A DNA stretch of 64,000 nt from contig NZ_JOFS01000005.1 in assembly GCF_000719285.1 (NCBI RefSeq), positions 525,021-589,020 of the forward strand, in the 5' to 3' direction. The first letter of the stretch is position 1. The number at the start of each line of letters is the position of its first letter. Shown here in pieces: positions 25,301-35,478 of this stretch. The position numbers were made by a program, and so were the translations under genes. The notes below the pieces were generated by a model. It was given only the letters and a program-made list of their open reading frames with translations, ran no database searches and was not told where the DNA came from. The DNA comes from Streptomyces bicolor. Lineage in GTDB: Bacteria > Actinomycetota > Actinomycetes > Streptomycetales > Streptomycetaceae.

Positions 25301-26680
25301 TCACGCGCCGAAGAGCTGTGTCCAGTACGTGCCCGCGGGGCCGCCGCCCGCGAAGCCGATCCCGATGTAGGTGAAGTCCCGCTTGAGGATGTTGGCCCGG
25401 TGGCCCGGGCTGTTCATCCAGCCCTCCACGACCTCGGCGGGGGAGCGCTGGCCGCACGCGATGTTCTCGCCGATCGTGCGCATGCGGGAGCCCGCGGCGG
25501 CCGCCCGGTCCCAGGGCCGGCTTCCCTCGGGCGAGGTGTGGGAGTAGAAGGCGCGGGCCGCCATGTCGGCGCTGTAGGCCTGCGCGGCGGTGCCGAGCGC
25601 GGGATCGACGGCCAGGGGAGGCAGCCCGGCCCCGGCCCGCTCCCGGTTGGTGAGGCCGACCACCTCCGCCACCGTGCGGGACAGGCCCTCCGGCGTGAGC
25701 GGCCGGGCCCACAGCGCGGTCCAGTACGTGTCGCCCGAGGGGCCGCCCCTGACGTACCCCACGGCGGCGTGGGTGAAGGCCGGGTCGCGCAGGGTGCGAC
25801 TGGGCTGCTCGGTGCGCAGGCAGTACGCGACGAACTCGGCGGGTGTGCGCGGGCCGGAGACCAGGTGTTCGCCGACGGTGAGATACGCGTACCCGGTCGC
25901 GGTGACGCGCTGGTACACCGAGACGCCGTCGCGGCCCTCGACGCCGAGCCGTCCTGCCGCGGCCATGGCGGCGGCGTGGGCCTGAGCGGCGGTGGCAAGG
26001 CGGGCGTCGAGGGCGACCGTAGGTGAACCGGCCCTGGCGCGGGCGGAGTTGACCAGGCCGAGGAAGCCGTCGGGGTCGGCGGAGGTGACCGGCGGGGCGG
26101 CGACGGCGGACAGGGTGTGCATCGCGGGCCGTGCGGTGGGCGTCGGCGGAGCGCCGACTGCAGGCGGCGTGGGTGTCGACAGCGCGGGCGGCGGTGTCGC
26201 GTCCTCGACGACGTCCACCCCGAAGTCACGCGCGATCCCCGCCAGCCCGTCCGCGTACCCCTGCCCCAGGGCCCGCAGCTTCCAGCCGTCGCCGCGTCGG
26301 TAGATCTCCGCGAGCAGCAGTACGGTCTCCTGCCGCGGACGCGGCGGGGCGAACCGGGCGATGGCCCGGCCGCCGGGGCCGGTGACGTGGAGCGTGGGTG
26401 CGGGCAGGCGGCCCAGGGGAGTGCCGGGGTCGGCGGGGCTGACGACCACCGTGACCCGGGTCGCCCCGTGCCGCAGTCGGGTCGGGTCGACGGTCAGGGT
26501 GTCGCCGTGGAGGCGGGCGCCCGGTGCGGACGGCTGGTTGTAGAACACGAAGTCGGCGTCGCCCCGGACCTTGCCGCTGTCGTCGGTCACGAGCGCGGAC
26601 ACGTCGAAGGGGCCGGGCACCCGGACGGTCACGCTGCCGCCCGGGAGGGGCAGATTGCCCCCGGGAACCAACTCGCTCAT
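25301..26680 (-). CDS. TerD domain fused to two CAP (YkwD-like) domains
   Basis: A 459-residue modular protein. Residues 1-~165 form a TerD/CABP domain (MSELVPGGNLPLPGG, PSAPGARLHGDTLTVD, VLLLAEIYRRGDGWKLRALGQGY in pieces) of the tellurite/stress Ter family. A Pro/Thr/Ala linker covers about 165-205. Two cysteine-free CAP domains follow at about 208-325 and 335-459; the second has the strong motif GENIACGQRSPAEVVEGW and SPGHRANIL, and both end in YWT. CAP proteins are normally exported, whereas TerD proteins are cytoplasmic, and no signal peptide is present. The ATG at 26678-26680 sits on the TerD N-terminal motif. Confidence 0.88.
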   Translation of the reverse strand: MSELVPGGNLPLPGGSVTVRVPGPFDVSALVTDDSGKVRGDADFVFYNQPSAPGARLHGDTLTVDPTRLRHGATRVTVVVSPADPGTPLGRLPAPTLHVTGPGGRAIARFAPPRPRQETVLLLAEIYRRGDGWKLRALGQGYADGLAGIARDFGVDVVEDATPPPALSTPTPPAVGAPPTPTARPAMHTLSAVAAPPVTSADPDGFLGLVNSARARAGSPTVALDARLATAAQAHAAAMAAAGRLGVEGRDGVSVYQRVTATGYAYLTVGEHLVSGPRTPAEFVAYCLRTEQPSRTLRDPAFTHAAVGYVRGGPSGDTYWTALWARPLTPEGLSRTVAEVVGLTNRERAGAGLPPLAVDPALGTAAQAYSADMAARAFYSHTSPEGSRPWDRAAAAGSRMRTIGENIACGQRSPAEVVEGWMNSPGHRANILKRDFTYIGIGFAGGGPAGTYWTQLFGA

Positions 26681-26772
26681 CGTGCCGTCCAGGTGGGTGG
26701 TTCGAGATCCGGTGGAGGGGACGTCCGGAAAACGTCCGCCGGATCTCATGGGTTCCCGCTCGACCTGCGCGC

Positions 26773-28065
<1,293 letters not shown>

Positions 28066-28227
28066 TCAGCCTCGCGCCGGGCAACCTTCTCGCACCACGT
28101 CAGATCGCCACGGACGACGCACAGTTGGACAGTCCCGGATCACCGGGTAGGAGTCCTTCGGCTGTCCTGTCGGTGAATCCTGCTTCTTTTATTGACGGCA
28201 GAAAATAAGGGCTCTGGGTTCCCGGGC

Positions 28228-29415
28228 ATGTCCTCGATCCGCAGCGCCGAGACCTTCCCGGCGAACACGCCGGCCGTCTCGCAGATCTTCACCACGGTCC
28301 TCAGCCATGGGCCCCTCACCCGCCTCGAGGTGGCCCGGCGCACGGGACTGTCCCCGGCCGCCGTCACCAAGGCGGTACGGCCCCTCATCGAGGCCGGGTA
28401 CCTGGTGGAGGACGCGGACGAGCAGGCCCGCCCCGCGCTCGGCCGCCCCGCCAACCCGGTGCGGGTCGACGGGGGACGGGCCCTGTTCATCGGGGTCAAG
28501 GTGACCGGCGACGAGATCATCGCGGTGCTCACCGACCTGTGCTGCCGTATCCGCGTCGCCCGGCACGCCCCGCTCCCGGACCGGGAACCGAAGGGCGTAC
28601 TGGCCTCCGTCGCCGAGCTGGCGGGCGAACTGCTCGCGGAGGCGGGCGACTTGGGGGTCCCGGTCCTCGGCCTCGGCATCGCGGTCTCCGGTGACGTCGA
28701 CCGGGGCGCGGGCGTCGTCCGCTACTCGCCGTTCCTGGCGTGGCGGGACGTGCCCCTCGCCGAACTCGCCGCCACGACCACCGGGTTGCCGGTCATCGTC
28801 GACAACGACGTACGGGCCCTCACCGTCGCCGAGCAGTGGTTCGGCGCGGGCGTGGGCCTGTCCGACTTCGCCGTGGTGACGGTCGGCGCGGGCATCGGCT
28901 GCGGCCTCGTGGTGCACGGGCGGGTGGTCGCCGGCGCGCATGGCGTGGCCGGGGAGATCGGCCACGTCACAGTCGACCCGGCCGGCCCGCCCTGCCACTG
29001 CGGCAACCGCGGCTGCGTGGAGGCCATCGCGGGGGATGCCGCGATCCTGCGGCGGATCCGCGAGACGACGGGCGCCGAGGTCGCCGACACCGCGCAGGCC
29101 GTTGCCCTCGCCCACCGCGGCGTCGCAGGGGCGCGGGACGCCTACGCCCGGGCCGGCGAGGCGATCGGCCGTGGCATCGCCACCGTGGCCAACCTGCTCG
29201 GCCCCGAGCGGGTGATCATCTCCGGCGAGGGTCTCGCCGCCCACGACCTGTTCGCCGAACAGATCCGCGACGCGTTCGCCGCGGCCGCGTTCGGCTCCGC
29301 CGCCGAGTGCGACGTACAGACCCGCCCGCTGCCCTTCGAGGGATGGGCGCGCGGGGCCGCGGCCACCGCGATCCAGTCCTTCATCAGAGCCGACGACCAG
29401 CGGCAGCGCCGCTGA
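28228..29415 (+). CDS. ROK family transcriptional regulator/sugar kinase-like
   Basis: A 395-residue NagC/XylR-type ROK repressor. An N-terminal winged helix-turn-helix (about 15-75, GPLTRLEVARRTGLSPAAVTK, partly quoted) is followed by a sugar-kinase fold. The ROK signatures are VDNDVRALTVAEQWFGAG and the zinc motif GEIGHVTVD ... CHCGNRGCVEA. The ATP-binding G-rich loop is degenerate, so it is likely a sugar-responsive regulator. The ATG at 28228 matches the usual N-terminus; a TTG at 28192 would add 12 residues. Its stop is joined directly to a GH95 remnant, suggesting that it once governed a glycoside-utilisation operon. Confidence 0.88.
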   Translation: MSSIRSAETFPANTPAVSQIFTTVLSHGPLTRLEVARRTGLSPAAVTKAVRPLIEAGYLVEDADEQARPALGRPANPVRVDGGRALFIGVKVTGDEIIAVLTDLCCRIRVARHAPLPDREPKGVLASVAELAGELLAEAGDLGVPVLGLGIAVSGDVDRGAGVVRYSPFLAWRDVPLAELAATTTGLPVIVDNDVRALTVAEQWFGAGVGLSDFAVVTVGAGIGCGLVVHGRVVAGAHGVAGEIGHVTVDPAGPPCHCGNRGCVEAIAGDAAILRRIRETTGAEVADTAQAVALAHRGVAGARDAYARAGEAIGRGIATVANLLGPERVIISGEGLAAHDLFAEQIRDAFAAAAFGSAAECDVQTRPLPFEGWARGAAATAIQSFIRADDQRQRR

Positions 29416-30229
29416 ACCGACCCCGCCTCCCCGTCGGCAACGGCCGTATCGGAGCCCTCGCGAGCAACGGCCCCGGCCGCGAACTGCTGCTGATCAGCGA
29501 CGCCACGATGTGGACCGGCGGCCTCAACGGCACCCTCGACCACGACGGCCAGTGCCCCTACGGCCGCTCCGACTTCGGCTCGTTCACGCTGCTCGCCTGG
29601 CTCACCGTCGACGTCCCCCCGACGACGTCATCGTCGTGCACTTCACCCAGAGCGGTGGCGGCCGCTACACCGGCACCATCACCCTGACCGGCACCCACGG
29701 CGAACAGCACACCGCCGCCGACTCCTTCGGCGCGGCCCTCCCCAACGGCCTGCGCTACGGCGCCCTGCGCCGCACCCACGTCGCCGACTACCGCGCCTTG
29801 TACGGACGACTCGGCCTCTCCCTCGGCACCTCCACGTCCGCGCAACGCGAACTGGACACCTGGGAGCGCCTGCACGCCCGCACCCGCGACCTGGAACCCG
29901 ACCCCGAACTGGAGGCCGCCTACCTCCAGCTCGGCCGCTACCTCGTGCTCATCGACGACAGCGACTGGTCTCCTGAGCACGGCCCGCAGGACGCCCAGGG
30001 CATCACCTATGCTCAGGAACTGGTGTGGGTACTGTTCGGGAACTACTGCACCGCGGCAGCGGAGCTGCGGAGGGACACCGACTACGCGGACACGATCGCC
30101 GGGTGGCTGGAGGAGTGGATGTCGCCGGACAACCTGAGTGAGACCACGACGGTCGTCTACGGCGATGTGTCCCGCACGGTCACCCTGCAGCCCGGCACTT
30201 CCGTCACGCTGAAGGACCTCGCCCGGTGA
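29412..30229 (+). pseudogene. GH95 alpha-L-fucosidase/galactosidase remnant
   Basis: Just after the ROK stop, one frame encodes the GH95 N-terminal motif (LPVGNGRIGAL, SDATMWTGG). Near 29600-29630 the frame shifts, and the remaining ~200 codons give later GH95 segments: GRYTGTITLTGTHGEQ, ALPNGLRYGA, AYLQLGRYLVLI and then WSPEHGPQDAQGITYAQELVW. These C-terminal pieces should be separated by several hundred residues, so the catalytic (alpha/alpha)6 barrel is mostly missing. The extreme N-terminus is also gone. The intact enzyme would be about 750 aa. The stop overlaps the next gene's GTG. Confidence 0.75.
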
Positions 30230-31419
30230 GGCCCGCACTCCCGCTGGCCGCCGTCCTGCTGGCGGTCGCCGCCTGCCAGAGCGCCCCCGGCGTCGAGGCG
30301 ACCGCCGACGGCAGCGGTGTCGTCACCTGGGCGGCGAGCGCCGACCGCATGGGCGACGGTGTCGCCGGCCGCGGCTACCGCCTCGTCGTGCACACCAGCG
30401 CGGCCGGAACCGATCTGCGGATCCGGCTCTCCAACGCCTTCGGGGACCGGCCGCTGACCTTCGACAGCGTCTACGCGGGCATCCAGAAGCAGGGCGCCGA
30501 GCTACGGCCGGGCAGCAACCGGCGCCTGACGTTCGGCGGTGCGCGCACGGTCACCGTGCCGGCGGGCGGCACCGTGTGGAGCGACCCGCTGCCCGGCCGG
30601 CTGCCCGCCGCGACCAACCTGGTCGTCAGCCTGCACAGCCCGGACGCGGGCGGCCCGGCGAGCGGCCACTGGATGGCCATGCAGACGTCGTACGCCACGC
30701 AGGGCGACCACACCGCCGAGGAGAGCGGCGCCGCCTGGACGATCCCGACCGGCTCCTGGTTCTACCTCGACGCCGTCTCCGTACGCGCCCCCAAGGACAC
30801 CGGCGCGGTGGTGGCCCTCGGCGACTCCATCACCGACGGCTGGCAGTCCACCTCCGACCTCAACCGTCGCTGGCCCGACTACCTGGCCCGCCGCCTGCAA
30901 CGGGCCGACACGGCGGTGAAGGGCGTGGCCAACGAGGGGCTCGCCGGGAACAAGGTCCTCGCGGACGGGCCCGGCCTGAGCGCGCTGAACCGGCTCGAGC
31001 GGGACGTGCTGTCCCAGCCGGGCGTGCGGACCGTGTTCATCTTCCAGGGCGTGAACGACATCAAGGCCCACACGGGCGTCACGGCCGAGGACCTGATCGA
31101 GGGCTACCGCGAGATCGTCGACCGGGCGCACGCGGCCGGCAAGTGCGTCGTCGGCGCGACCATCGGCCCCTTCAAGGGCTGGCACGAATGGGATCCGGCC
31201 GCCGAGGCCGTACGCCAGGAGGTCAACGAATTCATCCGCACCAGCGGCGAGTTCGACGCGGTCACCGACTTCGACCGCATCCTGCGCAGCCCCTACGACC
31301 GGGCGAGGATGCTGCCCGCCCTCGACGGCGGCGACCACATACACCCCAACGACAAGGGCATGCAGGCGATGGCCGACGCGGTCGACCTGAGCGCCCTGGA
31401 CTGCGACGTCACCGGCTGA
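30226..31419 (+). CDS. SGNH/GDSL-type esterase lipoprotein
   Basis: A 397-residue exported SGNH hydrolase (possible carbohydrate esterase). A short lipoprotein signal (LPLAAVLLAVAAC) has a lipobox Cys at about residue 17. An N-terminal beta-rich domain (about 30-180) precedes the SGNH core. Catalytic features are VALGDSITDGW (block I Ser), the GVNDI block III-like motif with Asn in IFQGVNDIKAH, and the C-terminal D-x-x-H in GGDHIHPND. The GTG at 30226 overlaps the preceding remnant's stop by four bases, suggesting coupled translation in the ancestral glycosidase operon. It probably once acted on deacylation of a polysaccharide. Confidence 0.88.
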   Translation: MRPALPLAAVLLAVAACQSAPGVEATADGSGVVTWAASADRMGDGVAGRGYRLVVHTSAAGTDLRIRLSNAFGDRPLTFDSVYAGIQKQGAELRPGSNRRLTFGGARTVTVPAGGTVWSDPLPGRLPAATNLVVSLHSPDAGGPASGHWMAMQTSYATQGDHTAEESGAAWTIPTGSWFYLDAVSVRAPKDTGAVVALGDSITDGWQSTSDLNRRWPDYLARRLQRADTAVKGVANEGLAGNKVLADGPGLSALNRLERDVLSQPGVRTVFIFQGVNDIKAHTGVTAEDLIEGYREIVDRAHAAGKCVVGATIGPFKGWHEWDPAAEAVRQEVNEFIRTSGEFDAVTDFDRILRSPYDRARMLPALDGGDHIHPNDKGMQAMADAVDLSALDCDVTG

Positions 31420-31434
31420 CCGGCACCGCAGTCC

Positions 31435-31788
31435 TCAGGCGCGCAACGTCTTGGCCCAGTCCTGCGGCACCCGGCCCGCCGGCCCCGGCGACGGCTGGTC
31501 CGCGGGATGACTCACCGGTGCCGCGAGCTCGGGCCCCGACTCGTACATCTCGTTCGTGGCGTAGTTCCAGAACCACTCCTCACCCGGCTCGAAGCTCTGC
31601 ACGAACGGATGCCCGGTGTCCCGGAAGTGCGCGGTCGCGTGCTTGGCGGGTGAACTGTCACAACAGCCCACGTGCCCGCACTGCGCACACCGCCGCAGAT
31701 GGAACCACCACCCCCCGACCGCGTCGCATTCGGCACACCCGCTCCCGCTGGGCGGCACGCTCGGATCGATTCCGTCGTCGCTGGTCAT
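31435..31788 (-). CDS. UBP-type zinc finger protein
   Basis: A 117-residue protein consisting mainly of a ZnF-UBP domain. Cys/His ligands are arranged as GCAECD, RRCAQCGHVGCCD, SSPAKHATAHFRDTGH, followed by the family tail FEPGEEWFWNY. In eukaryotes this finger binds the free ubiquitin C-terminus; the bacterial ligand is unknown. The ATG at 31786-31788 overlaps the upstream kinase stop (ATGA), making it the third gene of a coupled operon with a cNMP-domain kinase and a response-regulator/flavoprotein fusion. Confidence 0.9.
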   Translation of the reverse strand: MTSDDGIDPSVPPSGSGCAECDAVGGWWFHLRRCAQCGHVGCCDSSPAKHATAHFRDTGHPFVQSFEPGEEWFWNYATNEMYESGPELAAPVSHPADQPSPGPAGRVPQDWAKTLRA

Positions 31789-33230
31789 TCGGACTCCTCC
31801 TCGACCGCTGCAAGCGGCAGCAGCACCTGGAACCGCGTGTCACCCGGCACCGACTCGACCTGGATGTGGCCGTGATGCTTGTTGACCACGATCCGCCAGG
31901 AGATGTCGAGGCCGAGCCCGGTGCCCTCACCCACGGGCTTCGTGGTGAAGAAGGGATCGAAGATCCGCCCCCGGATCTCCGCCGGGATGCCCACCCCCGT
32001 GTCACGGAACTCCACCAGCAGCCGGTCGTGATCCAGAGCCGTCCGCACGGTCAACGTCCCTTCACCGCCCGCGCTGTTGATCGCGGAGACCGCGTTGTCG
32101 ATGAGGTTCGTCCAGACCTGGTTGAGCTCCGCCGGATACGCGGGGATCTTCGGCAGCGTACGGTCGTACTCCTTGACGACCTTGATCTGCCGGCCGATCT
32201 TGCCGGACAGCATCAGCAGGGTGCTGTCGAGCAGTTCGTGCACATCGGCGTTCCGGAAGGGCGCGCGGTCGAGCTGGGAGTACTGCTTGGCGGCGTCGAC
32301 GAGTTGCGAGATGCGGGCGGTCGAGTCGTTGATCTCGTCCATCAACAGCTCGGTCTCGACGGTGTAGTTGAGCCACCCGATCGCACTCGGCAGGATGTCC
32401 TCGTCGACCGCCGCAGCGACCTGGTCCAGCCAGTCCACGTCGAGACCGGCCTGCACGAACGTGGGCGCGATCCGCCAGCCCTGCGGGATGCCGTGGTCGT
32501 CGAGCCAGTCGGTGACCGTGTCCTCCCGGTCGGCGGCCTCCAGCGGACTGAGCGTGGGTGCCTTGGCGACCCGCTCGGCGGTGCGTTCCTGGATGTCGAT
32601 GAGGTTCGCCATGACCTCGGGGGAGTACGACCCCTGCGCGATGATGGCCAGCTTGTGCCGCATCTTGCCGACCCGCTCGCGCAGCGTCGCCGTCGCCCGT
32701 ACGGCCGCCGCCGCGGGGTTGTTGAGCTCGTGCGTGAGACCGGCGGACAACGAGCCCAGCGCCAGCAGCCGTTCGCGTTGGTTGATCGCCAACTGGGTGC
32801 TCTTCTGGCCGAAGAACAGGCCTTCCAGCAGATGCAGGGCCATCGGGAACCAGTCGCGGATCACTGCCGCGAAGGTCTCGGCGGGCAGGACGAAGAACCG
32901 CGTCGGCTCCGTGACCCGCATCGAGCTGTTGTAGACCTGCGGCACCCGGTCCCCGAGGTAGGCCTGCCAGGCGCCGGAGTACACCCCGCGCTGGGAGGTC
33001 CGGTTGACCTCCACGTCGTCGCCGCCGACCCGCCTGGACAGGACGACCGTGCCCTCGACCATCACGTAGAAGCAGGTGGCGGGATCACCCTCGGTGTACA
33101 CGGGGCCGGGCTCGAACTGCTCCACCCGTCCCTCGCTGCACAGCCTGCCGAGCTGCTCGGGCGTGAGCTTCTCGAACAGGAACAGCGACCCGATCTCCTG
33201 GGGGTTGCACGGCATCAACCGCCCGCTCAT
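31785..33230 (-). CDS. Sensor histidine kinase with N-terminal cyclic-nucleotide-binding-like domain
   Basis: A 481-residue soluble kinase. Residues about 15-135 form a cNMP-binding-like sensor (LFEKLTPEQLGRLCSEGRV, PATCFYVMVEGTVVLSRRV). The phosphoacceptor helix carries LSAGLTHELNNPAAAAV. The HATPase_c domain shows an N-box (WTNLIDNAVSAIN), G1 (EFRDTGVGIP), an F-box (IFDPFFTTK) and G2 (GEGTGLGLDIS). There are no membrane segments, so it senses a cytoplasmic signal. The ATG at 33228-33230 overlaps the upstream response-regulator/flavoprotein stop (ATGA). Its natural phosphorylation partner is the receiver domain in that fused protein. Confidence 0.92.
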   Translation of the reverse strand: MSGRLMPCNPQEIGSLFLFEKLTPEQLGRLCSEGRVEQFEPGPVYTEGDPATCFYVMVEGTVVLSRRVGGDDVEVNRTSQRGVYSGAWQAYLGDRVPQVYNSSMRVTEPTRFFVLPAETFAAVIRDWFPMALHLLEGLFFGQKSTQLAINQRERLLALGSLSAGLTHELNNPAAAAVRATATLRERVGKMRHKLAIIAQGSYSPEVMANLIDIQERTAERVAKAPTLSPLEAADREDTVTDWLDDHGIPQGWRIAPTFVQAGLDVDWLDQVAAAVDEDILPSAIGWLNYTVETELLMDEINDSTARISQLVDAAKQYSQLDRAPFRNADVHELLDSTLLMLSGKIGRQIKVVKEYDRTLPKIPAYPAELNQVWTNLIDNAVSAINSAGGEGTLTVRTALDHDRLLVEFRDTGVGIPAEIRGRIFDPFFTTKPVGEGTGLGLDISWRIVVNKHHGHIQVESVPGDTRFQVLLPLAAVEEESE

Positions 33231-34903
33231 GACTGCTCCAGATAACGGTGGACGAGCATCACGGCCATGGCTCCCTCCCCGACGGCGGACGCGACCCGCT
33301 TCGCGGACTCCGCGCGCGCGTCGCCCGCCACGAACACGCCGGGAACGTTGGTCTCCAGGTGGTACGGCGGCCGGTCCAGCTCCCAGCCCGCCGGCGGCCG
33401 CCCGCCGGACGTCAGGTCGGGCCCGGCCAGGATGAAGCCGCGCTCGTCCCGCAGCACCGTCTCGCCCAGCCAGTCGGTGAGCGGGGCCGCGCCGATGAAC
33501 ACGAACATCCACTGGGCGTCGACGAGTTCGGTCCGCCCACTGTCCAGGTCGCGCAGCGTCAGCTGCTCCAGGTGGCCGGAGCCGTGCGCGGCCTCGACGA
33601 CGGTCCGGGCGCGTACCGAGATGTTCGGCGCCTCGTCGATCTGCTGGATCAGGTAGTGCGACATGGACGCCGACAGCGACTCGCCGCGCACCAGCAGTGT
33701 CACCGACTTGGCGCCCCGCGACAGATACATCGCCGCCTGTCCGGCCGAGTTGGCGCCGCCGACGATGTACACGTCCTGGCCCTGGCAGGCGGGCGCCTCG
33801 GTGAGCGCCGACCCGTAGTACACCCCGCAGCCGGTCAGGTCGTCGCAGCCGGGCGCCCGCAGTTGCCGGTAGGACACGCCGGTCGCCAGGATCACGCTGT
33901 GCGCGGCGACCGCCGAGCCGTCCGAGAACCGGACGATCCGCGCGGCGCCGCTGACCTCCAGTCCCGTCACCTCGCGGGCGGTGAGGATCTCGGCGCCGAA
34001 CTTCGTCGCCTGGCGCCGCGCCCGGTCCGTGAGCTGCGCCCCCGACACACCGTCCGGGAAGCCGAGGTAGTTCTCGATCCGGGAGCTCTGCCCGGCCTGC
34101 CCGCCGGTCGCCGACCGCTCCACCAGCACGGTCCGCAGCCCCTCGGACGCCCCGTACACGGCGGCGCCGAGCCCGGCCGGGCCGCCGCCGATGACGACGA
34201 GGTCGTAGAAGTCGGCCGTCGGCGTCGTGGCCAGCCCCACCTGCGCGGCGAGTTCCGGTGCCTCCGGCGCCACGAGCGGCGTGCCGTCCGGCGTGATCAC
34301 CAGCGGCAGTCGCTGCCCGTCCTGCTCGGCCGCGGCGAGCAGCCGCTGCCCCTCGGGCTCATCGGCCGAGTACCAGCGGTACGGCACCTGGTTGCGGGCC
34401 AGGAACTCCCGTACCTCCGACGATCGCGCCGACCAGCGGTGCCCGACCACCTTGGTGCTGGGCACCGGCCGGAAGTCGCTGCGCCGCCACGCCTCCAGCA
34501 GGTCGTCCAGGACCGGGTACAGCTTCTCCTCCGGCGGGTCCCACGGCTTGAGCAAGTAGTGATCGAGATCTACGACGTTGATCGCGTCGATCGCCGCGTT
34601 CGTGTCCGCGTACGCGGTCAGCAGCACCCGGCGCGCGCCCGGGTACACGTCCAGGGCCTGTTCGAGGAACTCGATGCCGTTCATCTGCGGCATGCGGTAG
34701 TCGGCCAGGATCACGGCGACGAGATCGCCGCGCAGCTTGAGCTCGCGCAGTGCCTGCAGGGCGGACTCGCCGGACTCCGCGCGCACGATCCGGTGCGACT
34801 CGCCGTAGCGCCGCCGCAGGTCGCGGGCGACCGCCCGGGACACTCCCGGGTCGTCGTCCACGGTCAGGATGACGGTCCGCGCTGTTTCGGCGGCCTGTGC
34901 CAT
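33227..34903 (-). CDS. Response regulator receiver fused to thioredoxin-reductase-like flavoprotein
   Basis: A 558-residue two-part protein. The N-terminal receiver (about 9-130) has the acidic pocket VDDD, the phospho-acceptor Asp in ILADYRMP, and a conserved Lys (LLKPWD). A thioredoxin-like linker (about 155-225) is followed by an NAD(P)/FAD reductase (about 235-558) with GGGPAGLGAAVYGASEG, the second dinucleotide site VGGANSAGQAA, and the FAD motif GVFVAGDARA. The redox CxxC of true thioredoxin reductase is missing; only one Cys is seen in the matching loop (DLTGCGVYYG). Phosphorylation may therefore gate a flavin reaction on a non-thioredoxin partner. First gene of a coupled three-gene operon. 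Confidence 0.92.
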   Translation of the reverse strand: MAQAAETARTVILTVDDDPGVSRAVARDLRRRYGESHRIVRAESGESALQALRELKLRGDLVAVILADYRMPQMNGIEFLEQALDVYPGARRVLLTAYADTNAAIDAINVVDLDHYLLKPWDPPEEKLYPVLDDLLEAWRRSDFRPVPSTKVVGHRWSARSSEVREFLARNQVPYRWYSADEPEGQRLLAAAEQDGQRLPLVITPDGTPLVAPEAPELAAQVGLATTPTADFYDLVVIGGGPAGLGAAVYGASEGLRTVLVERSATGGQAGQSSRIENYLGFPDGVSGAQLTDRARRQATKFGAEILTAREVTGLEVSGAARIVRFSDGSAVAAHSVILATGVSYRQLRAPGCDDLTGCGVYYGSALTEAPACQGQDVYIVGGANSAGQAAMYLSRGAKSVTLLVRGESLSASMSHYLIQQIDEAPNISVRARTVVEAAHGSGHLEQLTLRDLDSGRTELVDAQWMFVFIGAAPLTDWLGETVLRDERGFILAGPDLTSGGRPPAGWELDRPPYHLETNVPGVFVAGDARAESAKRVASAVGEGAMAVMLVHRYLEQS

Positions 34904-35062
34904 ACGTCTCCCACCCCGGGCGTCGCGTCTCGGCGCGGCGGCGAGCGTCCTCAGGGCGCGGGTCGCCGAGCCGACTCCCGGCCATCGTATGTTCGATCCG
35001 CCCGCTTCGCTCAGGTACGTGCGAGGTGGGGAGATCTTTGGCAGTGACCGGAGCGGCCGCCG

Positions 35063-35416
35063 TCAGCGGTGACGCGCGGCGAGCACGCAGAACTCGTTGC
35101 CCTCCGGGTCCACGAGCACCACCCAGGGCTGATCGCCCTGGCCGATGTCCGCGGGGCGCGCGCCGAGTGCCAGCAGGCGGCTCACCTCGGCGTCCTGGTC
35201 GTCGGGGCGGAAGTCGAGGTGCAGACGGTTCTTGATGGTCTTGCCCTCCGGAACGGGCGCGAAGAGCAGTCCGGGCAGACGGTCCTTCTCCGGCCGGATC
35301 TCGTACTCCTCGGCCGAGTCGTTCACCACGACCCAGCCGAGCGCCTCGGCCCACCAGCGCCCCAGGGCCACGGGATCGGCCGCGTCGACGTTCACTTGCT
35401 CCCACTCCAAAGCCAT
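35063..35416 (-). CDS. VOC family protein
   Basis: A 117-residue single glyoxalase-fold protein: ALEWEQVNVDAADPVALGRW, a central RLHLDFR strand, and the C-terminal VVLVDPEGNEFCVL. The substrate is unknown. The ATG at 35414-35416 fits the family N-terminus; an alternative ATG ten codons earlier lacks homology. It is divergent from the universal stress protein gene and upstream of, but not overlapping, the response-regulator fusion operon. Confidence 0.85.
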   Translation of the reverse strand: MALEWEQVNVDAADPVALGRWWAEALGWVVVNDSAEEYEIRPEKDRLPGLLFAPVPEGKTIKNRLHLDFRPDDQDAEVSRLLALGARPADIGQGDQPWVVLVDPEGNEFCVLAARHR

Positions 35417-35478
35417 GGCCGCAGCGTAGTGAAGACTGGGACCCACGGACGAGATCGCGACTTGAGGAGGCAGCCGGA

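Noticed and set aside
28192..28227. TTG start for the ROK regulator
   Set aside because: The extra residues do not match the family and no ribosome site precedes it.
30576..33245. Long open frame on the plus strand across the SGNH and histidine kinase genes
   Set aside because: Composition is Arg/Pro/Gly-rich without family motifs, and it lies antisense to clearly conserved kinase and ZnF-UBP genes; a high-GC shadow.
35417..35478. Possible DevR/OsdR box upstream of the universal stress protein
   Set aside because: Only a weak GGGACC half-like match; no dyad of the expected sequence.
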